Source: Flavobacteriales bacterium
GTDB lineage: Bacteria > Bacteroidota > Bacteroidia > Flavobacteriales > Flavobacteriaceae
NCBI GenBank assembly: GCA_027061855.1
Contig: JAMOVT010000020.1
Location: 1 to 55,335 of the forward strand
DNA: 55,335 nucleotides
Direction: 5' to 3'
Position 1 is the first letter of the stretch, and each line of letters opens with the position of its first letter. This document shows, one piece after another, positions 40,115-49,697 of the stretch. The notes beneath the pieces are model-generated. The model was not told where the DNA came from and made no database searches. It saw nothing but the letters and a program-made list of their open reading frames with translations. Both the position numbers and the translations under genes were made by a program.

Positions 40115-42943
40115 ATGAGCAAGACACAGGAATTTATAAATATTTACGGAGCCCGGGAACATAATCTGAAAGATCTTGATGTGCAAATTCCACGCAATCA
40201 ACTTGTGGTCATTACCGGACTGAGTGGCAGTGGAAAATCCTCTCTTGCATTTGATACAATTTATGCCGAAGGGCAAAGAAGATTTATCGAAACTTTCTCT
40301 GCATATGCCCGTCAATTTTTAGGGGGATTAAACCGTCCGGATGTCGATAAGATTGACGGTCTGTCACCGGTGATCTCCATCGAACAAAAAACAACAAATA
40401 AAAATCCGCGTTCAACCGTAGGAACCGTAACGGAAATATATGACTTCCTGCGTTTATTATATGCCAAAATCGGAGAAGCTTATTCCTACAATACGGGAGA
40501 AAAAATGATAAGCTATACCGATAAGGAAATCTTTGATATTATCCAAAAAGAATATGAAGGCAGAAAAATATCAATCCTTGCTCCTATTATCAAAAGCCGG
40601 AAAGGTCACTATAAAGAATTATTTAAGAAAATTGCTCAACAAGGTTATTTAAAAGTACGTGTAGATGGTGAAATCCGGGAAATAGAAAAAAACATGATGC
40701 TGGAAAGGTATCAAACCCATGATATCGAAATGGTAATTGACCGATTAATAGCCGGTCCGAAAGCCGCTAAAAGAATGAAAAACAGTATTGAATCCGCTTT
40801 ATTTCACGGAAAAAATACCTTACTGATTTTAGATGAAGAAAGCAATCAAATACGCTATTTCAGTAAAAACCATATGTGTCCTACCACTGGTATTTCCTAT
40901 CCTGAGGCAGAGCCCAATTCCTTTTCTTTTAATTCGCCCAAAGGAGCCTGTCCTCATTGCAAAGGATTAGGAATGGTCACGGAGGTTGATATCAAAAAAC
41001 TGATTCCCGATGATAAACTTTCCATTAAAAAAGGGGGAATTACTGCCATTGATCCCGGAAAAAAATCTTGGATCAATCAACAATTGGAACTCATTGCCAA
41101 ACGTTTTGATTTTTCACTGGATACTCCTATAAACAAAATACCAAAAAAAGCGATGGATGCTATTCTTTACGGAATAGATGAGCATTTTGAAGTTTTTTCT
41201 AAAAACCTGGGAGTCACGCAAGAATTTCATTTAAAATTTGACGGAATTGTCCATTTTATTGACCATCAATACCATTCAAAAGAGGCTACTACTTCCATCA
41301 AGAGATGGGCAAAAAATTATATGACGGAAAAAACCTGTCCTGTTTGTGAAGGAACACGCTTGAAAAAAGAAGCACGTTATTATAAAATAAACGGTAAAAC
41401 CATCGTGGACTTGGCCCTTATGGATATTGATGAATTGCAGAAATGGTTTGAAAATATCGAAGAACATCTCAATGAGAAGCAATTGAAAATCGCTTCGGAA
41501 TTAATCAAAGAAATTCGAAACCGCATAGGATTTTTGACCAATGTAGGACTTAACTACCTCAATCTTTTTCGTTCGTCACGTTCCTTATCCGGAGGGGAAT
41601 CCCAACGTATTCGTCTGGCTTCACAAATAGGCGCACAATTGGTCAATGTTTTATATATTTTGGATGAGCCCAGTATCGGGTTGCATCAAAGAGATAACCA
41701 ACGGCTCATTGAGTCCCTTGTTCAATTGCGTAATATCGGGAATTCAGTGATTGTAGTGGAACACGACAAGGATATTATGGAACAAGCGGATCATATTATT
41801 GATATGGGACCCGGTGCAGGAAAACACGGAGGAGAAATTGTCGCACAAGGGAATTATGAAAAAATAATTCAATCCGACTCGCTCACTGCCAAATACCTTT
41901 CGGGAAAAGAAAAAATCGAAATTCCGGCAAAACGGCGTGAAGGAAACGGTAAAGAAATACTGCTGAAAGGAGCCAGCGGAAACAATTTGAAAAATGTAAA
42001 CTTACGGATACCCTTAGGGAAATTGGTCGTGGTGACAGGAGTATCGGGAAGCGGGAAATCTACCTTAATAAATGAAACTCTTTATCCAATTCTTAATAAA
42101 GAAATTTATAAAGGAGTAAAAGAAGCCTATCCCTATAAGAAAGTGGAAGGATTAGAAAACATTGATAAAATCATTGATATCGATCAAAGCCCTATCGGTA
42201 GAAGTTCCCGTTCCAATCCGGCTACTTATACGGGGGTTTTTCAAGAAATCAGAAATTTGTTTGCCAAAACTCCCGAAGCACAAATACGCGGATACAAACC
42301 GGGACGATTTTCTTTTAATGTCAAAGAAGGCCGCTGTCCGGTATGCGAAGGGGCCGGTATTCGTACTATCGAAATGAATCTTCTTCCCGATGTACAAGTA
42401 ACTTGTGAGACTTGTCAAGGAAAACGCTTTAACAGAGAAACCCTTGAAGTACGATACAAAGGAAAATCTATTTCTGACGTATTGAATATGACCATTAATG
42501 AAGCTGTAAAATTCTTCGAACCCATTCCAAAAATTTATAGAAAAATTAAAACATTGCAAGATGTAGGTTTGGGATATCTCACTTTGGGACAAGCTTCTCC
42601 TACTCTTTCCGGAGGGGAAGCACAACGGGTGAAACTCGCTACCGAATTATCCAAAAAAGATACCGGCAAGACCTTGTATATTCTGGATGAACCCACTACG
42701 GGACTGCATTTTGAAGACATAAAGATTCTAATGAACGTTATTCAAAAATTAGTGGATAAAGGAAATAGCGTGATCATAATTGAACATAATATGGATGTAA
42801 TCAAATTAGCCGACTGGATTATCGATTTGGGTCCCGAAGGAGGACAAAAAGGAGGAGAAATAGTTGCTGAAGGTACTCCGGAGCAAATAATTAAATCCAA
42901 AAAATCTTTGACAGGTAAATTCTTAGAAAAAGAACTCAAGTAG
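40115..42943 (+). CDS. uvrA: UvrABC nucleotide excision repair ATPase subunit A
   Basis: DNA damage recognition subunit of nucleotide excision repair. The 942 residues contain two ABC ATPase modules. Module 1 has Walker A GLSGSGKSS (35-43), zinc finger CPHCKGLG...CPVCEGTRLKK, signature LSGGESQRIRLA and Walker B LYILDEPSIGLH. Module 2 has Walker A GVSGSGKSTLINET, zinc finger CPVCEGAG...CETCQGKRF, signature LSGGEAQRVKLA and LYILDEPTTGLH. All parts are intact. Monocistronic, with its own promoter box and a strong terminator. Confidence 0.97.
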   Translation: MSKTQEFINIYGAREHNLKDLDVQIPRNQLVVITGLSGSGKSSLAFDTIYAEGQRRFIETFSAYARQFLGGLNRPDVDKIDGLSPVISIEQKTTNKNPRSTVGTVTEIYDFLRLLYAKIGEAYSYNTGEKMISYTDKEIFDIIQKEYEGRKISILAPIIKSRKGHYKELFKKIAQQGYLKVRVDGEIREIEKNMMLERYQTHDIEMVIDRLIAGPKAAKRMKNSIESALFHGKNTLLILDEESNQIRYFSKNHMCPTTGISYPEAEPNSFSFNSPKGACPHCKGLGMVTEVDIKKLIPDDKLSIKKGGITAIDPGKKSWINQQLELIAKRFDFSLDTPINKIPKKAMDAILYGIDEHFEVFSKNLGVTQEFHLKFDGIVHFIDHQYHSKEATTSIKRWAKNYMTEKTCPVCEGTRLKKEARYYKINGKTIVDLALMDIDELQKWFENIEEHLNEKQLKIASELIKEIRNRIGFLTNVGLNYLNLFRSSRSLSGGESQRIRLASQIGAQLVNVLYILDEPSIGLHQRDNQRLIESLVQLRNIGNSVIVVEHDKDIMEQADHIIDMGPGAGKHGGEIVAQGNYEKIIQSDSLTAKYLSGKEKIEIPAKRREGNGKEILLKGASGNNLKNVNLRIPLGKLVVVTGVSGSGKSTLINETLYPILNKEIYKGVKEAYPYKKVEGLENIDKIIDIDQSPIGRSSRSNPATYTGVFQEIRNLFAKTPEAQIRGYKPGRFSFNVKEGRCPVCEGAGIRTIEMNLLPDVQVTCETCQGKRFNRETLEVRYKGKSISDVLNMTINEAVKFFEPIPKIYRKIKTLQDVGLGYLTLGQASPTLSGGEAQRVKLATELSKKDTGKTLYILDEPTTGLHFEDIKILMNVIQKLVDKGNSVIIIEHNMDVIKLADWIIDLGPEGGQKGGEIVAEGTPEQIIKSKKSLTGKFLEKELK

Positions 42944-42992
42944 TAAATTTATAAACATATCCTATTCTTACAATTTTTAAAAATTAATAAAT

Positions 42993-43030
42993 AAAAATGC
43001 CTCGCTTTGCAGCGAGGCATTTTTGTTTTT
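42993..43030. terminator. Bidirectional terminator between uvrA and pepD
   Basis: Fourteen-pair stem (42993-43006, 43011-43024) with a four-base loop; A run on the left, T run on the right. Confidence 0.9.
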
Positions 43031-43039
43031 TTGGTTCTT

Positions 43040-44509
43040 TTACTTCTCGGGTATGTTTTTTAAAGTTTCTTTGAGGTATTCCCAGAATTTTTTTACGGAT
43101 TCGATATTCACTCTCTCATCGGGAGAATGGGCTCCTTGAATGGTCGGACCAAAAGAAATCATTTCCATATTAGGATAATGCGATTTAATAATACCGCATT
43201 CCAAGCCGGCATGACAAGCCACAACTTTTGGTTCTTCTTTATACAATTTTTTGTATAAATCGGTCATGACCGACAAAATTTGTGCATCGGGATTAGGTTT
43301 CCATCCCGGATAAGAACCGGACATTTCGACTTCCAAACCTCCTAACTCATAGGCAGAACGAAGGGCATTGGCCAAATCTTCTTTGGTACTTTCTACACTT
43401 GAACGCGTTAAATTTTCAATGCGAATATCTCCATTTTCCACTATTACTTGTGCTACATTATTGGAAGTTTCAACCAAGTCTTCCATATCAGGGCTCATTC
43501 TATACACCCCGTTATGGGCTGCATAAACCGCTTTAATTAATCTGTCTCTATCTTCCTCTCTCATTATATAATTAGGCAAACCGGTTTCTTCAATTATAAT
43601 TTCCAGATTAGGATCTTGTTTTTTCTGTTCGGTTTTTATGGTTTCTGCCAGATTTTTTAGGTCTTCGAGAATTTGGCTTTGATTATTTGAGGGCAATAAT
43701 ACGACAGCTTCACTTTCACGTGGAATAGCATTACGCAAACCTCCTCCGTGAATATTTGCAATTTGCAATCCGTTTTGAGCTCCCAAATAAAGCAAACGAT
43801 TCATAATTTTATTGGCATTGCCACGATAAAGATGAATATCCATTCCGGAGTGACCTCCGGTAAGTCCTTTCACGTGAATTTTGTAAGCCTTATATCCCGA
43901 AGGCACTTCTACGGATGTATATTTTCCTTTGGCCGAAATATCAATTCCTCCGGCACAACCGATATCCAATTCATCATCTTCTTCGGTATCCAAATTCAAC
44001 ATAATATCGGCATCTAAAATCCCTTCCTCGAGCTCTTGTGCCCCGGTCATTCCTGTTTCTTCATCGATAGTAAAAAGGGCTTCAAGTGGAGGGTGAGGAA
44101 TATCTTTTGAGGCTAAAAGACCCATAATGGCTGCAACTCCAATACCGTTATCCGCTCCAAGAGTAGTTCCGTCGGCAGTTACCCAATCTCCTTCAATAAG
44201 CATATCGATACCGTCTTTCTCGAAATCGTGTTCTTTGTCTTTGTTTTTTTGCGGAACCATATCGAGATGTGATTGCAAGGCAACTGTTTTCCTGTTTTCC
44301 ATCCCCGGGGTAGCCGGTTTTTTTATGATTACGTTTCCTATTTTATCTTCAAAAGTTTCCAGTCCGAGTTTTTTCCCGAAATCCAACATAAATTGTCGGA
44401 CCTTTTCTTCTTTTTTTGAAGGACGCGGAACTTCATTGAGTGCTACAAAATTGGCCCAAATTTCACGAGGTTCCAATTGGGCAATTTCTTTATTCATATT
44501 TTTTTTCAT
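43040..44509 (-). CDS. pepD: Aminoacyl-histidine dipeptidase (Xaa-His dipeptidase), M20 family
   Basis: Zinc-dependent cytosolic dipeptidase of the PepD type. Metal and catalytic motifs: LQSHLDMVPQ, TLGADNGIGVAA, TIDEETGMTGA and the late VACHAGLECGI. KKPATPGMENRKTVAL and LNLDTEEDDELDIGCAGGIDI are typical PepD sequence. The 489 residues are full length. ATG 44497 is an alternative start. It is converging with uvrA, and a terminator (44541-44570) separates it from the accA unit upstream. Confidence 0.92.
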   Translation of the reverse strand: MKKNMNKEIAQLEPREIWANFVALNEVPRPSKKEEKVRQFMLDFGKKLGLETFEDKIGNVIIKKPATPGMENRKTVALQSHLDMVPQKNKDKEHDFEKDGIDMLIEGDWVTADGTTLGADNGIGVAAIMGLLASKDIPHPPLEALFTIDEETGMTGAQELEEGILDADIMLNLDTEEDDELDIGCAGGIDISAKGKYTSVEVPSGYKAYKIHVKGLTGGHSGMDIHLYRGNANKIMNRLLYLGAQNGLQIANIHGGGLRNAIPRESEAVVLLPSNNQSQILEDLKNLAETIKTEQKKQDPNLEIIIEETGLPNYIMREEDRDRLIKAVYAAHNGVYRMSPDMEDLVETSNNVAQVIVENGDIRIENLTRSSVESTKEDLANALRSAYELGGLEVEMSGSYPGWKPNPDAQILSVMTDLYKKLYKEEPKVVACHAGLECGIIKSHYPNMEMISFGPTIQGAHSPDERVNIESVKKFWEYLKETLKNIPEK

Positions 44510-44540
44510 AGCGGTAATTTTTAATAATGGTGAAAAAATA

Positions 44541-44570
44541 AAAACTCATTCTTTTTTGAGAATGAGTTTT
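44541..44570 (-). terminator. Terminator after the accA unit
   Basis: Twelve-pair stem AAAACTCATTCT / AGAATGAGTTTT (44541-44552, 44559-44570), six-base loop; the minus strand continues with a T run. Confidence 0.8.
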
Positions 44571-44576
44571 TTGTGT

Positions 44577-44759
44577 TTATTTTAAATATTTTTTGGCAAT
44601 ATAAAGGCTTAAATATCTTCCTGCATAAAAAGCCGTAAGCATAAAAACAAGGAAATAGGTGGACAGAATTTTTTCATATCCCAATTCATTCATAGCAATA
44701 GCAAAAGCTGCAACTATAATAATAAATAATATATCCAATGTTAATAATGCTTTTTTCAT
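44577..44759 (-). CDS. Small two-helix membrane protein
   Basis: A 60-residue hydrophobic protein with two membrane helices (TLDILFIIIVAAFAIAM and YFLVFMLTAFYAGRYLSLYI) and a basic end (AKKYLK). It follows accA by 6 nt and precedes a terminator, so a real cotranscribed gene is likely. No family recognised. Confidence 0.6.
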   Translation of the reverse strand: MKKALLTLDILFIIIVAAFAIAMNELGYEKILSTYFLVFMLTAFYAGRYLSLYIAKKYLK

Positions 44760-44765
44760 ATCTTT

Positions 44766-45716
44766 TTATTTTTCGGAGAACTCTCCCATTTTGGCATACT
44801 TGTCCATTCTTTGTTTTACCAAATCATCTTTGGGAATAGATTCCAATTCATTATAGGTTTCAATGATTTTTTTAGCCACAGCTTGATAAGTTTCTTCCGG
44901 TTTACGATGCGCACCTCCTATAGGCTCTTTGATGATATCATCAATAAGTCCGAGTTTTTTCATATCCTTGGAAGTTAATTTCAAGGCTTCGGCGGCTTTT
45001 TCTTTATGTTCCCAGCTTCTCCAAAGAATGGAAGAACAAGATTCGGGTGAAATAACCGAATACCAGGTGTTTTCAAGCATAAAAACCCTGTCACCGACAC
45101 CGATTCCCAAAGCTCCTCCCGAGGCTCCTTCCCCGATAATTATAGTAATAATAGGCGTTTCCAATTGCGTCATTTCCATGATATTTCGTGCAATCGCTTC
45201 TCCTTGCCCTCTTTCTTCTGCTTCAATACCGGGATAGGCTCCCGGAGTATCGATAAGAGTCACCACGGGAATACCGAATTTTTCTGCCATTTTCATTAAA
45301 CGCAAGGCTTTTCTATATCCTTCGGGATTGGCCATACCGAAATTGCGGTATTTGCGTTCTTTTGTGTTTCTTCCTTTTTGCATGCCGATAAACATATAGG
45401 ATTGATCTCCTATTTTTCCCAATCCGCCAATCATGGCTTTGTCATCGGCAAAATTCCGGTCTCCGTGCAACTCCAAAAAGGTATCTCCGGCCAAGGCTTT
45501 GATATAATCCAACACAAAAGGTCTGTCGGGATGACGAGACAATTGCACACGTTGCCAAGGAGTTAAGTTCTTGAATATCTCTTTTTGTTTCTTTTCTATT
45601 TCTTTTTCTATTTTTTTACAACCGGCATCGATACCCGTTTCTTTCGCAATCTCATAACACTTCTGCAAATTTTTTTCGAGCTCTTCGATGGGTTTTTCAA
45701 AATCCAAATATTCCAT
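44766..45716 (-). CDS. accA: Acetyl-CoA carboxylase carboxyltransferase subunit alpha
   Basis: Alpha subunit of the acetyl-CoA carboxylase carboxyltransferase, which makes malonyl-CoA for fatty acid synthesis. [18 protein letters not shown] opens it; [31 protein letters not shown], and the oxyanion-type [17 protein letters not shown] are family hallmarks, with [15 protein letters not shown] downstream. The 316 residues are complete. The beta subunit (accD) is elsewhere. Confidence 0.95.
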   Translation of the reverse strand: MEYLDFEKPIEELEKNLQKCYEIAKETGIDAGCKKIEKEIEKKQKEIFKNLTPWQRVQLSRHPDRPFVLDYIKALAGDTFLELHGDRNFADDKAMIGGLGKIGDQSYMFIGMQKGRNTKERKYRNFGMANPEGYRKALRLMKMAEKFGIPVVTLIDTPGAYPGIEAEERGQGEAIARNIMEMTQLETPIITIIIGEGASGGALGIGVGDRVFMLENTWYSVISPESCSSILWRSWEHKEKAAEALKLTSKDMKKLGLIDDIIKEPIGGAHRKPEETYQAVAKKIIETYNELESIPKDDLVKQRMDKYAKMGEFSEK

Positions 45717-45761
45717 AAGTTGTTTTATAATGGTTTAATATGTAAAATTATAAAATAAAAG

Positions 45762-46658
45762 TTATTCAGCTTTAGATTTTTTAAAATATTTCACATACGC
45801 ATTTAAAAGTATGATAATCAAAATAATAAGCCCTCCAATATAAAAGCCCGGAGACATCTTTTCTTTGTCTCCCAATATCAATACTGCCAATATTATCCCG
45901 TAAACCGGTTCCAAATTGATAGAAATCATCACGGTAAAGGGAGACAAATATTTCATCAAACTGATGGAAGCCGTAAAAGCATAAGCCGTGCAAATACTCG
46001 CAAGAATAATCAAATAAATCCAATCCGTATATGACGGCATTGGTAAATGATAGATCTTACCCGAAAAAAACAGTACGATTGTTAGGAAGAGAAAACCATA
46101 TAAAAGTTGAAAAAACGATAATATGATGCCTTGTTTCTCTCGGATATAAATACCGTTTATAACTGAAAAAAGTCCGGATAAAAAAGCGGCAATCAACCCG
46201 AATATAATTCCTTTGTATTTAATTTCTTCCACCTCTACCAACACAAAAAAACCTCCCAATATCAAAATTCCGAATAAAACTTCATAGAAATAAATCTTTC
46301 GTTTGAAAAAAAGTGGTTCCAGTAAGGAAGTGAAAAAAGCACCGGTAGACAGAGTGATTAATGTAATGGAAACATTGCTCACTTTTATGGCATAAAAAAA
46401 GGCAATCCAATGAAGAGCAATAATAATTCCCCCTAATATCAATCGCAAATGATCCTTAAAATTCAGTTGAGCAATACTGCGTCGCAATTCATTTTTTGTT
46501 GCTATATAAAAGCCTAAAAACAACACTGCCAATCCCATTCGATACCATGTAAGGCTGAAATAATCCAATTGGATAAGCGCTCCTAAAACCGCCGTAAAAC
46601 CCCAAATAAGAATTATAAAATGCAGTTTCAGGTATTTTGAAAGATGTGTCGATTGCAT
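45762..46658 (-). CDS. EamA/DMT-family membrane transporter
   Basis: A 298-residue ten-helix drug/metabolite transporter family protein. Two EamA repeats are visible: the first opens with FIILIWGFTAVLGALIQLDY and ends with ALHWIAFFYAIKVSNVSITL, the second with LYGFLFLTIVLFF and AYAFTASISLMKYLSPFTVMI. ATG 46658 was chosen because the upstream TTG (46679) falls inside the -7 box TATATTTG (46684-46677). It is divergent from the ArsR-type regulator gene. Substrate is unknown. Confidence 0.82.
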   Translation of the reverse strand: MQSTHLSKYLKLHFIILIWGFTAVLGALIQLDYFSLTWYRMGLAVLFLGFYIATKNELRRSIAQLNFKDHLRLILGGIIIALHWIAFFYAIKVSNVSITLITLSTGAFFTSLLEPLFFKRKIYFYEVLFGILILGGFFVLVEVEEIKYKGIIFGLIAAFLSGLFSVINGIYIREKQGIILSFFQLLYGFLFLTIVLFFSGKIYHLPMPSYTDWIYLIILASICTAYAFTASISLMKYLSPFTVMISINLEPVYGIILAVLILGDKEKMSPGFYIGGLIILIIILLNAYVKYFKKSKAE

Positions 46659-46676
46659 ATATGACAGATTAATGGG

Positions 46677-46684
46677 CAAATATA
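46677..46684 (-). promoter_or_regulatory. -7 box of the EamA transporter gene
   Basis: TATATTTG on the minus strand, matching TAnnTTTG, 18 nt before ATG 46658. No good TTG partner. Confidence 0.45.
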
Positions 46685-46691
46685 AATAAAT

Positions 46692-46722
46692 TTGGAAATA
46701 AAGATCATTAGTTAGATATTTG
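46692..46722 (+). promoter_or_regulatory. Promoter of the ArsR/SdpR-like regulator
   Basis: TTG (46692-46694), 20 nt, GATATTTG (46715-46722), one mismatch. It overlaps the operator-like palindrome at 46712-46727. Confidence 0.45.
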
Positions 46723-46727
46723 TCTAA
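46712..46727. promoter_or_regulatory. Operator-like inverted repeat of the SdpR-like regulator
   Basis: Perfect inverted repeat TTAGA-N6-TCTAA covering the -7 box, 14 nt before ATG 46742. Its position suits autorepression by an ArsR-family dimer. Confidence 0.5.
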
Positions 46728-46741
46728 ATATATAAATTAAG

Positions 46742-46996
46742 ATGAATAAATTACTAAAAGCTCTTGATGATCCTACACGGAGAAAAATTTTGGAACTTTT
46801 GAAAGAGGGTGATCTTACAGCCGGAGAAATCAGCCGTTCATTCTCTATTTCAAAACCCAGCATTTCGCATCATCTTGATTTATTGAAACAGGCAGGATTG
46901 GTAACGAGTGAAAAAAAAGGACAGTTTGTTATTTATTCTTTAAATACTACTGTATTGGAAGATTTAATTAAATGGATTATTGATTTAAAAAAATAA
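46742..46996 (+). CDS. ArsR-family transcriptional regulator, SdpR-like autorepressor
   Basis: An 84-residue winged helix repressor. The core MNKLLKALDDPTRRKILELLKEGDLT is followed by the recognition helix region SFSISKPSISHHLDLLKQAG and wing LVTSEKKGQFVIYSL. There are no cysteines, so metal sensing is unlikely. It sits 3 nt before an SdpI-like membrane protein, matching the Bacillus sdpRI pair in which the membrane protein sequesters the repressor when the SdpC toxin is bound (known). Here it may regulate itself through the palindrome at 46712. Confidence 0.85.
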   Translation: MNKLLKALDDPTRRKILELLKEGDLTAGEISRSFSISKPSISHHLDLLKQAGLVTSEKKGQFVIYSLNTTVLEDLIKWIIDLKK

Positions 46997-46999
46997 ATA

Positions 47000-47650
47000 A
47001 TGAAAAAAATAAAAACAACCGAATTCATTCTGATTTTAATCGCTTTGGCTCCCTATTTTTACTTAGCTTTAATTTGGAATGAGCTACCGGATAAAGTACC
47101 GATACACTGGAATATTGAAGGAGAAATAGACCGTTACGGATCCAAAACTCATTTATTATTTGTGCCTATTATAATGCCGGTACTAACCTATTTGCTGATA
47201 ACCTTTATCCCTAAGATAGATCCTAAAAACCAATTAGCTAAAATGGGCCGTAAATATGAAACACTTAAATTTATACTGGTTTTATTTATGAGTTTATTAG
47301 CCGGAATGATTATATATGCGTCAAAAACAGGTGAATTTTTTAATGAGAAATTTATTCCGGTTACAATTGCCGGTCTATTTGTCGTTTTGGGAAATTATAT
47401 GAAAACCATACGGCCAAATTATTTTATTGGAATCCGTACTCCATGGACATTGGAAAACGAAGAGGTTTGGAAAAAAACACATCAAATGGCTTCCTATTTA
47501 TGGTTTTGGGGAGGTTTATTCGCTATTCCGGGCATTTTATTGTTATCTGCAAAAACGGGTATGGTATTATTCATTGCCATCTTGTTGGTAATCACTCTTA
47601 TTCCGGTAATTTACTCTTACGTGCTTTATAAGAAAATTTCTTCAAAATAA
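47000..47650 (+). CDS. SdpI-family (DUF1648) membrane protein
   Basis: A 216-residue inner membrane protein with six helices. The N-terminal DUF1648 part has LIWNELPDKVPIHWNIEGEIDRYGSK; the C-terminal SdpI part has YFIGIRTPWTLENEEVWKKTHQMASYLWF. In Bacillus, SdpI gives immunity to the SdpC toxin and controls SdpR. It starts 3 nt after the regulator, a compact two-gene unit. No SdpC-like toxin is visible in the window, so the role may be stress or signal related. Confidence 0.85.
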   Translation: MKKIKTTEFILILIALAPYFYLALIWNELPDKVPIHWNIEGEIDRYGSKTHLLFVPIIMPVLTYLLITFIPKIDPKNQLAKMGRKYETLKFILVLFMSLLAGMIIYASKTGEFFNEKFIPVTIAGLFVVLGNYMKTIRPNYFIGIRTPWTLENEEVWKKTHQMASYLWFWGGLFAIPGILLLSAKTGMVLFIAILLVITLIPVIYSYVLYKKISSK

Positions 47651-47661
47651 ATTTATTCTTG

Positions 47662-49686
47662 TTATTTTTTTCTTTTTTGTAAATCTAAAAGAAGTAAATA
47701 ATCCATTACTGCACGATAAGATTGAGCTTTTTTCTGCATTTGAATAAAAGAAAACGGAATAGAATCCTGCATGAGAAACAACCTGTTCTTTGTTTTCCAA
47801 TGATAATAACGCGGCTTATCTTTCATCCATATAGCTCCTTCTTTGAATGAAACCAAACCATCTTGGGTCAATCCAAAGGTTTTTTTCTGTGGCTCCAATA
47901 TATTTTTTCCCGAATAAACATATTTGGCCTTGGATAAAGCCAAATGAAACAAAGTGGGAAACAAATCTTTATGGCCTGAATAGGGAGAAATTTTACTCTC
48001 TTTGCGGTATTTATAAGGAATATATAGAAATAAAGGAACTGCTTTTTCTATGAACTTTTCATCTTCTTCAAAATTAAAAAATTCGGTATTTGTATGATCT
48101 CCGGTTATCATAAGTATTGTATTATCTGCCAAGGGAGACTCTAAAATATTTTTGATAAATATTCCTAATTGATCATTGGCATATTGAAAAGTAATAAAGT
48201 TTTTATAGGCATATTTCCTGTTTCCGGAAATTTTCTCTTCTATTTCCCCGGGTAATTTTAATGGATATTTGGGGTATCCATCCGGAATATAATAAGGAGG
48301 ATGGTTAGTAGTGGTCATTACAAAGAAAAAATGAGGTTTGTTTTTTTTCTTTTTCAGCTGTTCAAAAACAGAACGGAAAAGATATTCATCATATATTCCC
48401 CAATCAGCTCCTTTTGCGTCAGAGTATTTATTTTCGAGATAAAAATCTCCTTGCACTTCATCAAAATATTGATTTTTAAAGAAATTTCCAATATTTCTCC
48501 AACCGAGTTCTCCCCCTGTGGCAAAACTTGTGTGGTAGCCTTTGTCCTTGAAAGGTTTGATATGTGAGGTACTGAATTTATGTTGAGAAAAGGCACCTTG
48601 TCCCAAGGCTTGAATTCTGGGGTTATTAATAATTAGACCTTCAAGACTTTGAATGGTACGTGGCCCCTTTGGCAAAAAAGTATGAGAACTGAGAAGCGAG
48701 TCCATTTGATTTTCAAATTCTCCCAGTAAATTAAAATCCGAAGAATGAAAATCGAAATAATAATCACTCATACTCTCCATCAAGATAAAAACCACATTCG
48801 GCGGATCCTTTTCCAATAATGAGTCCGGGGAAGTAACGGAATACAATAAATCCGGATCGGCTTTATCAATTTTTCTCTCTAAATAAATTGACAAGGCTTC
48901 TTCGGGCGTATCAAAACCGTATTTTTTCATCGCTTTTGAAATATTGGTGTCAAATTTTTCCTTTCGTGCATGTTTTACGGCATACTTAAAACTCAATACA
49001 GCATTTGAAGCCAAATTATTTATAAAAGAATTCTCTGAAATCACCAAATCCCTTTCGCCTAAGGGAAAAAGGCCCAATGAGCCACGCATTCCCAGAAAGA
49101 AAAACAAAAGGAAGAATAGAATAAAACCGCATTTAAAACAAAATGATTTAATAGGCCAATGATATTGTTTTAAATAAATTTTTCTGATGATGAACCAAAA
49201 AAAAATAAAAGAAACAGCCAGCAAAAACATCAAAAAGATAACAGGATATTGCGTCCAAAATATTTTTAAAATTCCTTTTGTATCATCTTCCAAAAAAGCA
49301 AATATCAGTGTATTATAGTTTGATTTAAATTCTTGATAAAAATAATAATTACCGATCAGAAGTAGGTAAAAAGCAAACAGGATTATTAGAAAAATACTTG
49401 TTGTCAATTTTTCCAATTTTCTTTCAGACAAAATTCGAGGCGACAGTAAGGGTGAAAGCAAACTTAACAATAAGGGTAAAATTAAAGCATACATCAATAC
49501 TTGTGTATCCACTCGAAAACCCATCCAAAAAGCTTTTAAGAGGTCATCTTTATAGTGTAACAAATCTTCTTTATTTCCGTATGAAAATAAAAAAATCAAT
49601 CGAGCGAAAGCAAATACCGCTATCCCAAATAAATAAAGATAAATCAATCGAATAAGTTGCGAAAAAAACCAATCTTGCTTTTTCAA
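47662..49686 (-). CDS. LTA synthase-like membrane sulfatase/phosphoglycerol transferase
   Basis: A 674-residue alkaline phosphatase-superfamily enzyme. About five N-terminal membrane helices (up to about residue 200) precede an extracytoplasmic sulfatase domain with PNVVFILMESMSDYYFD (metal site), RTIQSLEGLIINNP (candidate nucleophile region) and MITGDHTNTEFF (metal site). Members transfer phosphoglycerol or phosphoethanolamine to envelope glycans or lipids. In a Gram-negative host lipoteichoic acid itself is not expected; modification of surface glycans or lipids is more likely. The start is TTG at 49686; the next in-frame ATG lies inside the membrane region. Confidence 0.8.
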   Translation of the reverse strand: MKKQDWFFSQLIRLIYLYLFGIAVFAFARLIFLFSYGNKEDLLHYKDDLLKAFWMGFRVDTQVLMYALILPLLLSLLSPLLSPRILSERKLEKLTTSIFLIILFAFYLLLIGNYYFYQEFKSNYNTLIFAFLEDDTKGILKIFWTQYPVIFLMFLLAVSFIFFWFIIRKIYLKQYHWPIKSFCFKCGFILFFLLFFFLGMRGSLGLFPLGERDLVISENSFINNLASNAVLSFKYAVKHARKEKFDTNISKAMKKYGFDTPEEALSIYLERKIDKADPDLLYSVTSPDSLLEKDPPNVVFILMESMSDYYFDFHSSDFNLLGEFENQMDSLLSSHTFLPKGPRTIQSLEGLIINNPRIQALGQGAFSQHKFSTSHIKPFKDKGYHTSFATGGELGWRNIGNFFKNQYFDEVQGDFYLENKYSDAKGADWGIYDEYLFRSVFEQLKKKKNKPHFFFVMTTTNHPPYYIPDGYPKYPLKLPGEIEEKISGNRKYAYKNFITFQYANDQLGIFIKNILESPLADNTILMITGDHTNTEFFNFEEDEKFIEKAVPLFLYIPYKYRKESKISPYSGHKDLFPTLFHLALSKAKYVYSGKNILEPQKKTFGLTQDGLVSFKEGAIWMKDKPRYYHWKTKNRLFLMQDSIPFSFIQMQKKAQSYRAVMDYLLLLDLQKRKK

Positions 49687-49697
49687 AATTCCCGTGG

